Source: a virus. From it: DNA of 40,084 nucleotides. Position 1 is the first letter of the stretch; the number at the start of each line of letters is the position of its first letter. Below are positions 16,068 to 23,173 of the stretch, one piece after another. The position numbers and the translations under genes are program-made. The DNA is taken from positions 1 to 40,084 of IMG/VR virus record IMGVR_UViG_3300044816_000056; one strand, written 5' to 3'. The notes under the pieces are model-generated. The model worked only from the letters and a program-made list of their open reading frames with translations, searched no databases and was not told the DNA's origin.

Positions 16068-17225
16068 TCAGTGGTTGCCGAGGTCGAGCCGTTCACGCCG
16101 CGGCTTCCGGACCAGTCCGGAGGCCTCGACGTGCTGTCTGATGCGGGCCTGCCAGGCGCGGACCTTCGCCTCTGCGCGCTGACGCTCCAGCGGGGTCAGC
16201 GCCGCGGCGGTTTCCCGCTTCGCGGCACGGACGTTGCGTTCCATCTCGCGTAGCCGCTGAGTGTCGTCGTAGCGGCGCTGGTCGGCGTCCGTCCACGCCT
16301 GCCCGGTGGTCGTCTTCGTGACGCCGGGCAGGTAGGGCAGCAGGACGTGGCGGCAGTTCGGGTGTTGGAACCCGGCGGCGATCGCGTCGTCGACCGTTGC
16401 TTTGACGGTGAACGTGACCTGCTCGTCACGGTCAGCGGCGAGGGTGCTGACTTCGCCGACGCTGCCGGTGGAGAGGATTTCGCCTTCCCAGGGCAGGCAC
16501 AGCGGGCACGGGTGGCCGTCGTGGCTGACCGTGAAGTATTCGATGCCGACCGTGGCCATCCGGTCCAGGTGGCTGGCGTTGTAGGCGCGCTGCACCGCGG
16601 TGCGGGTGGCCATCTCGGCGTACGTGGACAGGTTCCAGTTGCGGCCGCTGACGTCGGTGAGGCCGGTGACGCCCCGCTCGGTGAGCTTCCGCCACGCGAA
16701 GGACTGCGCGGTGCTCGGTGTGTCGATCGCCAGCACCTGCCGTGTCGCGGCTTCCTGCACCGCTGCTCGGTAGGCGTCGTCGGCGAACCGCAGCACGCGG
16801 GGCACCGTCTGGTCGAGCCGGATGGCGAGGTCGTAGCCGATCTGGTTGGCCGAGGACACCGCGTGCCCGCGGGCCCGGTCGAGGAACACCCGGCGCAGCA
16901 GCGGATCCGACTGCACCAGCCGCCTGAGCATCACCGTCGCGGCCTGCTCACCGTGCACCGCTGCTTCCTGCGCCACCTGCATGGCCAGCGGGTAGGACCG
17001 CAGCCGGAGCATGGTCGCGACCCGCTCGGCCGCACGCAGCATCTGAGCCTGCATCGCAAGTCGCTCCGCGGAGAACGCCGGCGCGATGACACCACCTCGA
17101 GCGGCCTTGGCTATGTCGGCCATCAGCTGCTGCTCGGCCTGGGTGTAGAGAGCGACGATCTGGCCTGCGAGCACGTCCACGACGGACGGCAGGCTGGAGG
17201 GACTGCTACTGGCCGGTGAGGTCAT
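16068..17225 (-). CDS. Phage head morphogenesis protein, MuF-like
   Basis: A 385-residue protein. Residues 1 to about 170 are helical. The MuF C-terminal domain follows, with RTAVQRAYNASHLDRM, then CPLCLPWEGE at 240-249 (C240, C243, W246) and HPNCRH at 288-293, the conserved Cys/His set of the family. MuF proteins bind the portal and are packaged in low copy. It overlaps the portal gene by 20 bases. The C-terminal 60 residues are a basic helix. Confidence 0.88.
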   Translation of the reverse strand: MTSPASSSPSSLPSVVDVLAGQIVALYTQAEQQLMADIAKAARGGVIAPAFSAERLAMQAQMLRAAERVATMLRLRSYPLAMQVAQEAAVHGEQAATVMLRRLVQSDPLLRRVFLDRARGHAVSSANQIGYDLAIRLDQTVPRVLRFADDAYRAAVQEAATRQVLAIDTPSTAQSFAWRKLTERGVTGLTDVSGRNWNLSTYAEMATRTAVQRAYNASHLDRMATVGIEYFTVSHDGHPCPLCLPWEGEILSTGSVGEVSTLAADRDEQVTFTVKATVDDAIAAGFQHPNCRHVLLPYLPGVTKTTTGQAWTDADQRRYDDTQRLREMERNVRAAKRETAAALTPLERQRAEAKVRAWQARIRQHVEASGLVRKPRRERLDLGNH

Positions 17226-18843
17226 TCGGATTCACGGGCTGGCCGTTACCGTCGAGCGGCGGTTGGCCTGAGCCGAATGGGTCGGCCAGCGGCGGCGGCA
17301 CCTTCGCGGCCACCTCGGCGTTGATCTTGACCACTTCGGCCTGCACCTGCTCGTCGTTCCAATCTGGGTGCACCATGGCCACCCGGACCTCGAGCGAGGC
17401 CGACTCGGCCTGAAACAGCGCGAGCGCGGTCTGGGACAGCGCCAGCGGCGTCTCCTGGACACCGTTGGCGAAGTGCACGTCCGGCCGGGCCGGCGTTACC
17501 CCGCTGTTGAAGATCACGGCGTCGACCGCCAGGAGCTTCTCGACGACGTCGGCGATACCCGGCCGCCACAGCCGCAGCTTGCGGTCACGCGTCAGCAGCG
17601 ATCGGCGTTCCCGCTGCTCGACCTCGGTGGCGGTGCGTACATTGCCGGTGTCGCCCTCGCCGAAGGTCTGCGTGGAGTAGCCCGAGGTACGCAGGATGTT
17701 CTCCACCAGCTGCTGAGCGGTGGCCTTGTGCTCGGCGTACCGGATCTTGAACTGAACCGACTCGATGCCGAGGTTCGTCTGTCCGCCGCTGCTGCCGGAA
17801 GCCATGAGTGCGTTGACCGGGGAGTACGCCTCCTGGTCGGCGTTGAAGAACGATCCCTGGCCGGGGCCGAGGTTTTCCAGCAGCGACTTGGCGATCATGA
17901 TCCGGGCCTTACCGAGGCGAATGTCGCGCATCCACGAGGCGTAGGTCTCATCGAGCGCGTCCATCAGCGGCTCGACGCCGTCGAGGTCCGAGCGGCCCAG
18001 GTGGGTGCCGTGCGGGTCGTTGCGCCAGCGACGTTGTGGGCGCTGGTTCGGGATGTAGGTGACGGCCAGCCCAGGCGATTCGGTGCTGATCATCGACTCC
18101 GCGTTGACGTGCTGGGCGAAGATCGCGGTGGCCGGCCTCTCGACCAGCGGAATGACCCGGCCGAGGTTGCTGGGGCTGCCCTCGTACAGGCCGTGCAGGA
18201 TGACGCCGTTGCCGTTGGCGTCCAGCTCGTGCCGCTCCAGGTGGCGCCAGACCCGGTTGTTCTGGTCGTAGTCGACGATTGTCCAGAAGGTGACCGCGCG
18301 CAGGTGGCCCCATTGGAATTCGGGCCACGCGGCGTCTGCGTGGATGGCGGTCAGGAACGGGGCGTTGCGCAGGGCGCGGTCCCACGTGACCCGCAGGTAG
18401 ACACCGCCGAGCGCGGCCGCGACCTCGGCGGCCTCGGCCAGGGTCGAGTACATGCCGTCATCGGCCAGCTCTTCGATGCGGTCCTGGGTGGCCTGGTCAT
18501 CGACCAGCAGCGTGGGCTGGTCGGAGAACAGTAGATCGGCCGAAGCCTGGCAGAGGTCCGAGGCGATCGGCACGTGGATCATGTCGCGCTGCAGGTAGCC
18601 GTCGGTGCCGACCGGCCGCCCCCACCAGAACCGTTGCAGGATGCCCCGGAAGCCACCGTGCTGCTGCTGGCGCTGCAAGGCCAGTTGCGGACCGACGCCG
18701 GCGGTGTTGAAGTTGCCGCGGCCGTAGGCGGTGCGCAGCGCCTCGGGTGTGCCCTCATACCAGGCCGACCACTGGCCGAGCACGGGCGTGACGACTGCCA
18801 GCTCCTGCGGGGGCCACTGGAGGTTGTTCGCTGGTAGCGGCAC
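17206..18843 (-). CDS. Portal protein (SPP1 gp6-like)
   Basis: A 545-residue protein. It starts with GTG at 18843 in a TAGTG overlap with the terminase stop. WSAWYEGTPEALRTAYG near the N-terminus, HVPIASDLCQASADLLFSD at about 100, and the long SLLTRDRKLRLWRPGIADVVEKLLAVDA helix near the C-terminus are typical of actinophage portal proteins. The dodecameric ring it forms is the DNA channel and the docking site for the terminase and adaptor. Confidence 0.9.
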   Translation of the reverse strand: MPLPANNLQWPPQELAVVTPVLGQWSAWYEGTPEALRTAYGRGNFNTAGVGPQLALQRQQQHGGFRGILQRFWWGRPVGTDGYLQRDMIHVPIASDLCQASADLLFSDQPTLLVDDQATQDRIEELADDGMYSTLAEAAEVAAALGGVYLRVTWDRALRNAPFLTAIHADAAWPEFQWGHLRAVTFWTIVDYDQNNRVWRHLERHELDANGNGVILHGLYEGSPSNLGRVIPLVERPATAIFAQHVNAESMISTESPGLAVTYIPNQRPQRRWRNDPHGTHLGRSDLDGVEPLMDALDETYASWMRDIRLGKARIMIAKSLLENLGPGQGSFFNADQEAYSPVNALMASGSSGGQTNLGIESVQFKIRYAEHKATAQQLVENILRTSGYSTQTFGEGDTGNVRTATEVEQRERRSLLTRDRKLRLWRPGIADVVEKLLAVDAVIFNSGVTPARPDVHFANGVQETPLALSQTALALFQAESASLEVRVAMVHPDWNDEQVQAEVVKINAEVAAKVPPPLADPFGSGQPPLDGNGQPVNPNDLTGQ

Positions 18844-20117
18844 TACGCGGCCTCCTTCGCAAAGTCTCGGATGTGACCCCGCCACATGGATTCAGTGGTG
18901 GTGATCGCGTAGCGCTGGGCATCGAGCGAGTGGTCGGCAACCTTCATCGGCACGTCCTTGCCGAGGTCGGTCTGTTTGGAGTCCCACGAATAGCCGGGGA
19001 TCTCCTGGATCAGGCCGAGGCAGCGGTCCGAGACCTTCAGCTGGTCCGCGCCTAGCAGGGAGGCCACCGTGCGGATCCCGTAGGCGACGTCGTTGTCGGC
19101 GTCGGTGAGTCCTTGGACGCCGTCGTTGTACAGCTGGACCTTGAACGACGCGGCCGCCGGGTCGACGGCGATCCACTCGGGCCGCTGATCGTTGACCATC
19201 GGCAGGTGTGCCAGGTCCAGCCAGCCCCGCAGCCCGGCCGACAGCTGGGCGTCGGTGAGCCGGACGTTGGTCTGCGCCGGGTCGTGCCGCCACTCGTCGA
19301 CCATGTACAGCCGGCGGTCCACGCCCAGGCCGAGCATGAGCGCGGCGGTGGCGTTGGTGGTGCCGTAGTCGACGCCCACGGCGATCAGCCGGCTCATCTG
19401 CGGTAGCTCGAGCCAGGGCACGACGTGCTGGCGGTCATCCCACATCGGGTAGATCGCGCCTTCAGCGGCGACCCACTCCCCCAGGATGAACCGGCGGTAC
19501 CACAGGCCGGTGAACTCGCGGCTGATCGAGGTGATGTACTCCGCGGTCAGCGAAGGGTTGTCGGGCAGCGTGAAGTGGAACCGGCGCCAGTCGGGCAGCT
19601 TGGCGATGCGATCCAAGAACCGGCGCTTGAGCCAGTGCGCCGGGTTGTCCGGGTTGGTGGTGCCGAACAGTTGCGCCTTGGGTACGGACATGCGGCCGAG
19701 CAGCTGGGTGAAGAACTGCTCGGGCAGCGTGGTCAGCTCGTCGGCGTAGGCGCCGGCGACGGTCATGCCCCGGATCACCATCTCGGCCTTGGCGTCGGAT
19801 GCGCCGATCACATGCACCGTCCGGCCGAGGATCTTCACAGTCGGCGCGCCTTGATTGCCGATGACGTACTGGCTGACCGATCCGAACAGGGCCGGGTCCA
19901 TGAGCGGGCCGAGCACGTTGCGCCAGAGCGCGTCGCGGGTACGGCCCACCATCACGAGCTCGCCGCCTCGGGGGGCACTGGCGACGTAGATCAACCACCG
20001 CAGTAGCGAGGCGATGGTCTTGCCCGATCGGATGGAGCCTTCCCACACCGACACCCGGGTGATCGAGTCGCGGATGGACTCGGCCTGTCTGGGTGACAGA
20101 GGCAGGTCAGGCGTCAT
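18843..20117 (-). CDS. terL: Terminase large subunit
   Basis: A 424-residue protein. ATPase motifs: Walker A GSIRSGKT at 27-34 and Walker B with D126-E127 in AYADEL, followed by the FGTTNP coupling motif at 151-156. Nuclease domain: VGVDYGTTNA with D250 as first metal ligand, then WIAVDPAA and DADNDVAYGI as later acidic positions. It cuts concatemers and pumps DNA through the portal. It overlaps the small subunit by 11 bases. Confidence 0.93.
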   Translation of the reverse strand: MTPDLPLSPRQAESIRDSITRVSVWEGSIRSGKTIASLLRWLIYVASAPRGGELVMVGRTRDALWRNVLGPLMDPALFGSVSQYVIGNQGAPTVKILGRTVHVIGASDAKAEMVIRGMTVAGAYADELTTLPEQFFTQLLGRMSVPKAQLFGTTNPDNPAHWLKRRFLDRIAKLPDWRRFHFTLPDNPSLTAEYITSISREFTGLWYRRFILGEWVAAEGAIYPMWDDRQHVVPWLELPQMSRLIAVGVDYGTTNATAALMLGLGVDRRLYMVDEWRHDPAQTNVRLTDAQLSAGLRGWLDLAHLPMVNDQRPEWIAVDPAAASFKVQLYNDGVQGLTDADNDVAYGIRTVASLLGADQLKVSDRCLGLIQEIPGYSWDSKQTDLGKDVPMKVADHSLDAQRYAITTTESMWRGHIRDFAKEAA

Positions 20118-20613
20118 CGGCCGGCTTGATGCCGAGCGCCCGGCCCAGGTCGGTCAGCAGGCTCTTGGCGTTGTCCACGCCCTCGGTGGAGTCGACCTTG
20201 TCCAGGTCGATGTGCCGGCCGATCGCGATGTTGAACGACTGCATCAGCTTCAGCCGGGTGTCCTGCGGCGGCTTGTCGAAGCGGTGCTCGGCGTAGGTGT
20301 TGTCGCGGCCGCCGAAGCTGTACGCGACGTGCGGGGCGTGCAGGTCGTCGAGGAAGCCTTTGGCCTCGCGCAGCAGCCGCTCGGTGAGCTCCGCGCGGCG
20401 GGCCTTGTTGTCCACCTGCTTGGCCGAGGTGGCCTTCGCGGTGGCCGTGCGGTCGAAGCCGACGCCGGCGGCCTTGCAGAACTTGCTGACCGAGCTGGGC
20501 GCCACGCCCATCTGCCGGGCGATCTCGTTGCGGGCTAGCCCGGTCTTGGCCAGGTCCACGATCTGCTGCTTGAGCTCGTCGTTGATCGGTTGGCGGCCGC
20601 CGTGTTCAGTCAT
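20107..20613 (-). CDS. terS: Terminase small subunit
   Basis: A 168-residue protein. The N-terminal helix-turn-helix (QQIVDLAKTGLARNEIARQMGVAPSSVSKFCKAAGV, residues about 16-51) would recognise the packaging site. A helical central region and a C-terminal acidic segment for TerL binding follow. It starts at ATG 20613 with GAGGTGATC upstream and sits directly before TerL. Confidence 0.85.
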   Translation of the reverse strand: MTEHGGRQPINDELKQQIVDLAKTGLARNEIARQMGVAPSSVSKFCKAAGVGFDRTATAKATSAKQVDNKARRAELTERLLREAKGFLDDLHAPHVAYSFGGRDNTYAEHRFDKPPQDTRLKLMQSFNIAIGRHIDLDKVDSTEGVDNAKSLLTDLGRALGIKPADDA

Positions 20614-20673
20614 TGACGGATCACCTCGCAGCGGACAGGGCGGTGAGCCGGAACGCCAGGTCGGGGCTCAGAC

Positions 20674-20688
20674 CCGGCGCCAGGCCGG
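20674..20688 (+). repeat. Third copy of the 15-bp inverted-repeat element
   Basis: The sequence is CCGGCGCCAGGCCGG, identical to the copies at 15796 and 15853 and again in non-coding DNA, here 60 bases upstream of the small terminase gene. Flanking bases extend the stem to 6 bp here (C..G) and at 15796 (T..A), as expected for a paired structure. Confidence 0.7.
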
Positions 20689-20710
20689 GGGTGGTGCTAC
20701 TTGGTGGACG

Positions 20711-20773
20711 TCACCACGAGGTGGCGAGACGGGCGAACAGAAACCAGAGCCAGTCGAGCAGGCGGGTCATCAT
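20711..20773 (-). CDS. Possible 20-residue hydrophobic peptide gene
   Basis: The frame MMTRLLDWLWFLFARLATSW starts at 20773 (or 20770), overlapping the stop of the papain-like hydrolase gene, and ends at 20711. It is Trp/Leu/Phe-rich and amphipathic enough for a membrane. Coupling to the upstream stop is suggestive, but at 20 codons chance cannot be excluded. It lies in a gap of about 155 bases that also carries the third copy of the 15-bp element. Confidence 0.35.
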   Translation of the reverse strand: MMTRLLDWLWFLFARLATSW

Positions 20774-21261
20774 GCGATGAGCCGAAGCAGGTCACCCGGG
20801 GTGACTTCACCGGGCAGGCGGTCGTCGTCGAACAGGTGGACGCCTGCCAGCGCGTAGGCCTTGTCCGCGAGCTGGCTGCAGATCAGGCGGTTCATGCGCT
20901 CAATGCGGCGGGCGATGACGCGGAGGATGGCGGTCGCGACCTTGCGGGGCAGGACGGCGCGGAGGATCACGGCCAGGGCGAGGGCGGCGATGTCAGCCCA
21001 GCCGTAGCCGATGCCCTGCTGCGCCTGCGCCCACACCGCGATCTTGGTGCGGGTGGCGTCCGGTAGCGGCATGCTCGACCAGATCGCGGCGGGGTACCTT
21101 GTCGCGTCGGACTCGATCGCGCCGCCCGGTTGGGCTTCGATGATCCGCCCGTTGCCGATGTAGACGAAGGCGTGGTTGACGGTCGAATGAGTGCCGTACC
21201 GGATCACCCAGGCTGCCCAGCCGTTGGTGCGGACGACGCCGAACGCTCCGATTTCGGGCAT
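20770..21261 (-). CDS. Permuted papain-like (YiiX / NlpC-P60-type) hydrolase
   Basis: A 163-residue protein from ATG 21261. The order of catalytic residues is permuted: a His strand first (VNHAFVYIGNGRIIEAQPGG, H30 with E42) and the Cys later (RLICSQLADKAY, C128). This is the layout of YiiX/YebB-like members of the NlpC/P60 superfamily. A hydrophobic stretch at about 88-116 may be a membrane helix. As the first late gene, upstream of the terminases, it may modify the cell envelope or act in the virion; the substrate is unknown. Confidence 0.75.
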   Translation of the reverse strand: MPEIGAFGVVRTNGWAAWVIRYGTHSTVNHAFVYIGNGRIIEAQPGGAIESDATRYPAAIWSSMPLPDATRTKIAVWAQAQQGIGYGWADIAALALAVILRAVLPRKVATAILRVIARRIERMNRLICSQLADKAYALAGVHLFDDDRLPGEVTPGDLLRLIA

Positions 21262-21331
21262 GGTCTTGTCGCCGCCCTTCGAGTGTTGGGGCGGCGAGGG
21301 TCGCGCCGTGCGGGGAGCCTGGGCATACAAA

Positions 21332-21360
21332 AACCCGCCGACGTGAGCGTCTGGCGGGTT
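21332..21360 (-). terminator. Intrinsic terminator ahead of the late genes
   Basis: On the minus strand AACCCGCC-A-GACG, loop CTCA, CGTC-GGCGGGTT is followed by TTTGT (five consecutive T in all). This is a strong rho-independent terminator that would stop minus-strand read-through from the early operon before the late genes. It implies that late transcription either starts in the 70 bases downstream or depends on antitermination. Confidence 0.7.
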
Positions 21361-21582
21361 GTGGGCATAGTCGTCCTAGCCGCGCTCATGATCGCATTCG
21401 GACATCACGGACGCAAGTACCGCGTGAAGTCCGGCGTGGCGCGACCGGACGGTCGTTCGGATAGTCTCGCTATAACCGCCCCCACAGCTTGCGCTATAGC
21501 TGCCGCCAACTGGCGTGATGACTGTCGCAATAACTCTTGCAATAACTCTTGCGTTATATAATGGCGGAGTTATAGTTGCTCT
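21361..21582 (+). promoter_or_regulatory. HigBA promoter/operator region
   Basis: This is noticeably A/T-richer than its surroundings. Two tandem perfect 12-mers GCAATAACTCTT lie at 21527-21550, with the opposite-facing GAGTTATAGTTGC at about 21568-21580, forming dyads around a consensus -10 TATAAT (21557-21562). A further dyad GCTATA...TATAGC is at about 21469-21500. This is the typical layout of an operator bound by the antitoxin. No good 17-bp-spaced -35 box is visible. A weak plus-strand frame from GTG 21343 crosses the region but is not convincing. Confidence 0.65.
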
Positions 21583-21954
21583 GTGACCTGGCGGGTAATC
21601 CTCCTCGAACAGGTCGATGAGTGGTTCCTTTCCCTCGCCGAAACCGACCCCACAACCAGCGACCTCGTAACCGCAGCGATCGAAGCCCTCGAAGCAGATG
21701 GCCCGGCGCTCGGCCGACCGATGGTGGACCGCATCAAAGGCTCTGCCCGACACAACATGAAAGAGCTACGCCCCGGATCAACCGGCACCAGCGAAATCCG
21801 GATCCTGTTCATCTTCGACCCGTCACGCCGCGCAGTACTCCTAGTCGCTGGCGACAAAGCCGGGCAGTGGAAGGACTGGTACAAAGCGAACATCCCGCTC
21901 GCCGAAGATCGTTACGACGACTGGCTCGCAGGCATGCACGACAAGGAGATATGA
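21583..21954 (+). CDS. HigB/RelE-type toxin (phage-derived Gp49-like)
   Basis: A 123-residue protein with GTG start at 21583. The pattern WRVILLEQVDEWFLSL...VTAAIEALEADGPALGRPMVDRIKGSARHNMKELRP, then IRILFIFDPSRRAVLLVAGDK, is that of the Gp49-like branch of the HigB/RelE superfamily: ribosome-dependent mRNA interferases. Toxin-first order and the adjacent XRE antitoxin fit the HigBA arrangement. Codon choice and the A/T-rich promoter differ from the phage genes around it, and it faces against the early operon, so it is probably an acquired cargo module. Confidence 0.88.
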   Translation: MTWRVILLEQVDEWFLSLAETDPTTSDLVTAAIEALEADGPALGRPMVDRIKGSARHNMKELRPGSTGTSEIRILFIFDPSRRAVLLVAGDKAGQWKDWYKANIPLAEDRYDDWLAGMHDKEI

Positions 21955-21956
21955 CG

Positions 21957-22274
21957 ATGGCACGAACCTGGAAAGAAGTCCGCGCCGAAGCCGCCGGCCG
22001 TGGCCTCATCAACGAGGAGCGGGTGACCACTGAGCGGCAGCGGATCCGCGAGGCCGTGCAGGCCCAGCGGCTCGCCGACATCCGAAAGGCTCAAGGCGAG
22101 ACGCAGACGAGCCTCGCGGGCACGATGCACGTGACGCAGCCTCGGGTCAGCAAGATCGAGCGGGGGGACCTGGCGCACACCGAGCTGGGCACACTGGAGA
22201 GCTATGTCGCGGCGTTGGGCGGCAAGCTGGAAATCGTCGCACACTTCGGCGGCCAGACGATCAAGGTCAAGTAG
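21957..22274 (+). CDS. HigA-type XRE antitoxin
   Basis: A 105-residue protein. The helix-turn-helix is in the C-terminal half (LADIRKAQGETQTSLAGTMHVTQPRVSKIERGDLAHTELGTLESYVAALGG). ATG 21957 is preferred over ATG 21951 because AAGGAG lies 8 bases upstream of it; using 21951 would make an ATGA overlap with the toxin. It neutralises HigB and represses the shared promoter. Confidence 0.88.
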   Translation: MARTWKEVRAEAAGRGLINEERVTTERQRIREAVQAQRLADIRKAQGETQTSLAGTMHVTQPRVSKIERGDLAHTELGTLESYVAALGGKLEIVAHFGGQTIKVK

Positions 22275-22275
22275 T

Positions 22276-22298
22276 CGAACACCCGCGGCGGGTGTTCG
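22276..22298 (+). terminator. Perfect 11-bp hairpin after the antitoxin gene
   Basis: CGAACACCCGC and GCGGGTGTTCG are separated by one base, directly after the antitoxin stop. There is no T-run, and the GTG start candidates of the next gene lie within or at the end of it, so it may limit read-through or hide the next ribosome site rather than being a full terminator. Confidence 0.5.
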
Positions 22299-22474
22299 TG
22301 CGCACGTCGGACGGGTGGACGGTCGATGTCGTCGAGCGCGACGGCCGCAAATGGTTCCGGGTCCTGCACCACGGCTTCCTCACCGGCGGCGGCCCGGACA
22401 AGATGCGCGGCCTAGTAGCCACCATCGAAGAGGTCGAGAAGCTGCTCGGCGACTCGTTCAAGTGCCTGAGCTAG
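22292..22474 (+). CDS. Small protein downstream of HigBA
   Basis: A 60-residue protein from GTG 22292 (or GTG 22298): TSDGWTVDVVERDGRKWFRVLHHGFL, then a helix IEEVEKLLGDSF. It looks like a small beta sheet plus helix protein. It could be a third TA-operon member or an independent gene. Its end overlaps the convergent minus-strand gene by 17 bases. Confidence 0.6.
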   Translation: MFVRTSDGWTVDVVERDGRKWFRVLHHGFLTGGGPDKMRGLVATIEEVEKLLGDSFKCLS

Positions 22475-22700
22475 CCACGCCCTCCCACGATCCGGGCGCG
22501 TGGGGCGGGTCGTAGGTGATGTCGCCGCACTCGAGGCAGGTGTGCGTCCGGTGGCCGGCCGTTCCGGCGCACGTGCACGGATGCCACGAGACCAGCACCT
22601 TGCGGCCGGTCAGCGGGTGGCCGTTCGGGCAGTGCGACGGCGCCGGCTCAACCCAGAAGCCCGACTTGGGATCCTGGACCAGGCCGTGCGTCTCGGTCAT
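22458..22700 (-). CDS. Zinc-ribbon protein, last gene of the early operon
   Basis: An 80-residue protein starting at ATG 22700 in an ATGA overlap. C29 (SHCPNGH) is followed by HPCTCAGTAGH and TCLECGDITYDPP, giving five cysteines and several histidines that probably hold one or two zinc ions. The longer frame to 22946 is a shadow of upstream genes. The function is unknown. Confidence 0.65.
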   Translation of the reverse strand: MTETHGLVQDPKSGFWVEPAPSHCPNGHPLTGRKVLVSWHPCTCAGTAGHRTHTCLECGDITYDPPHAPGSWEGVASSGT

Positions 22701-22858
22701 CGCTGGGGCCTGCTCGTCAGGTGCTGACCGCGGCAGTTCGGGCAGAAGTAGATCCGGGTCTCCTCGCGCGTGGACGCCGCTTTGCGGTGCGTGTTGGCCA
22801 GCGCGATCTTCGCGTCGATCCGGGTGCGGTAGCGGACCTTCCCGCTGGGGCAGCTCAT
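22697..22858 (-). CDS. Conserved actinophage mini zinc finger
   Basis: A 53-residue protein: CPSGKVRYRTRIDAKIALAN, then RIYFCPNCRGQHLTS. The C...CPxCxGxHLT layout is a recurring small protein in actinobacterial phages and hosts, with one short zinc ribbon and a basic helix. It is coupled to the next gene by ATGA. A nucleic-acid-binding role is likely; the target is unknown. Confidence 0.75.
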   Translation of the reverse strand: MSCPSGKVRYRTRIDAKIALANTHRKAASTREETRIYFCPNCRGQHLTSRPQR

Positions 22859-22867
22859 GGGCCGAGG

Positions 22868-23173
22868 CTAGATCCGGCCACCGACAGTTTCCACGGGCTG
22901 CCACCACGCGGGCGGCTCGACCGTGAGCAGGTGATCGGTCTCGCAACGTAGAACGCCCGGGGGTTCTGCCCGATCAAGCATGACCAGGCCCGTGTCCGGA
23001 TCGGTGGCGAACCTGCTCACCCTCACCAGCGGGGCGTCAATCGTCAGCAGCTCGACGGCGTACACCTTCTCGCGTGACACGCCCATCGATTCGAGCCAGG
23101 CGAGGATCTCTTGCCGTTGCTCGTAGTTCAGGTCTGTCGGGAAGGGCTTGGGGATCGTAACCACGCTGGTCAT
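22868..23173 (-). CDS. Hypothetical early protein
   Basis: A 101-residue protein from ATG 23173, ATGA-coupled to the zinc-finger/HTH gene. It consists of an N-terminal helix (NYEQRQEILAWLESMGV) and a sheet (VYAVELLTIDAPLVRVSRFATD) with a C-terminal extension. I do not recognise a family. Confidence 0.65.
   Translation of the reverse strand: MTSVVTIPKPFPTDLNYEQRQEILAWLESMGVSREKVYAVELLTIDAPLVRVSRFATDPDTGLVMLDRAEPPGVLRCETDHLLTVEPPAWWQPVETVGGRI

Noticed and set aside
17368-18534. Plus-strand 388-codon open frame opposite the portal gene
   Set aside because: Arg/Val/Gly/Asp-rich shadow typical of high-GC DNA; the minus-strand portal has clear family patterns and codon bias.
21343-21561. Plus-strand small membrane protein (VVGIVVLAALMIAFG helix)
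   Set aside because: Starts inside the minus-strand terminator stem, lacks a ribosome site, and its C-terminus is the operator repeats translated; possible but weak.
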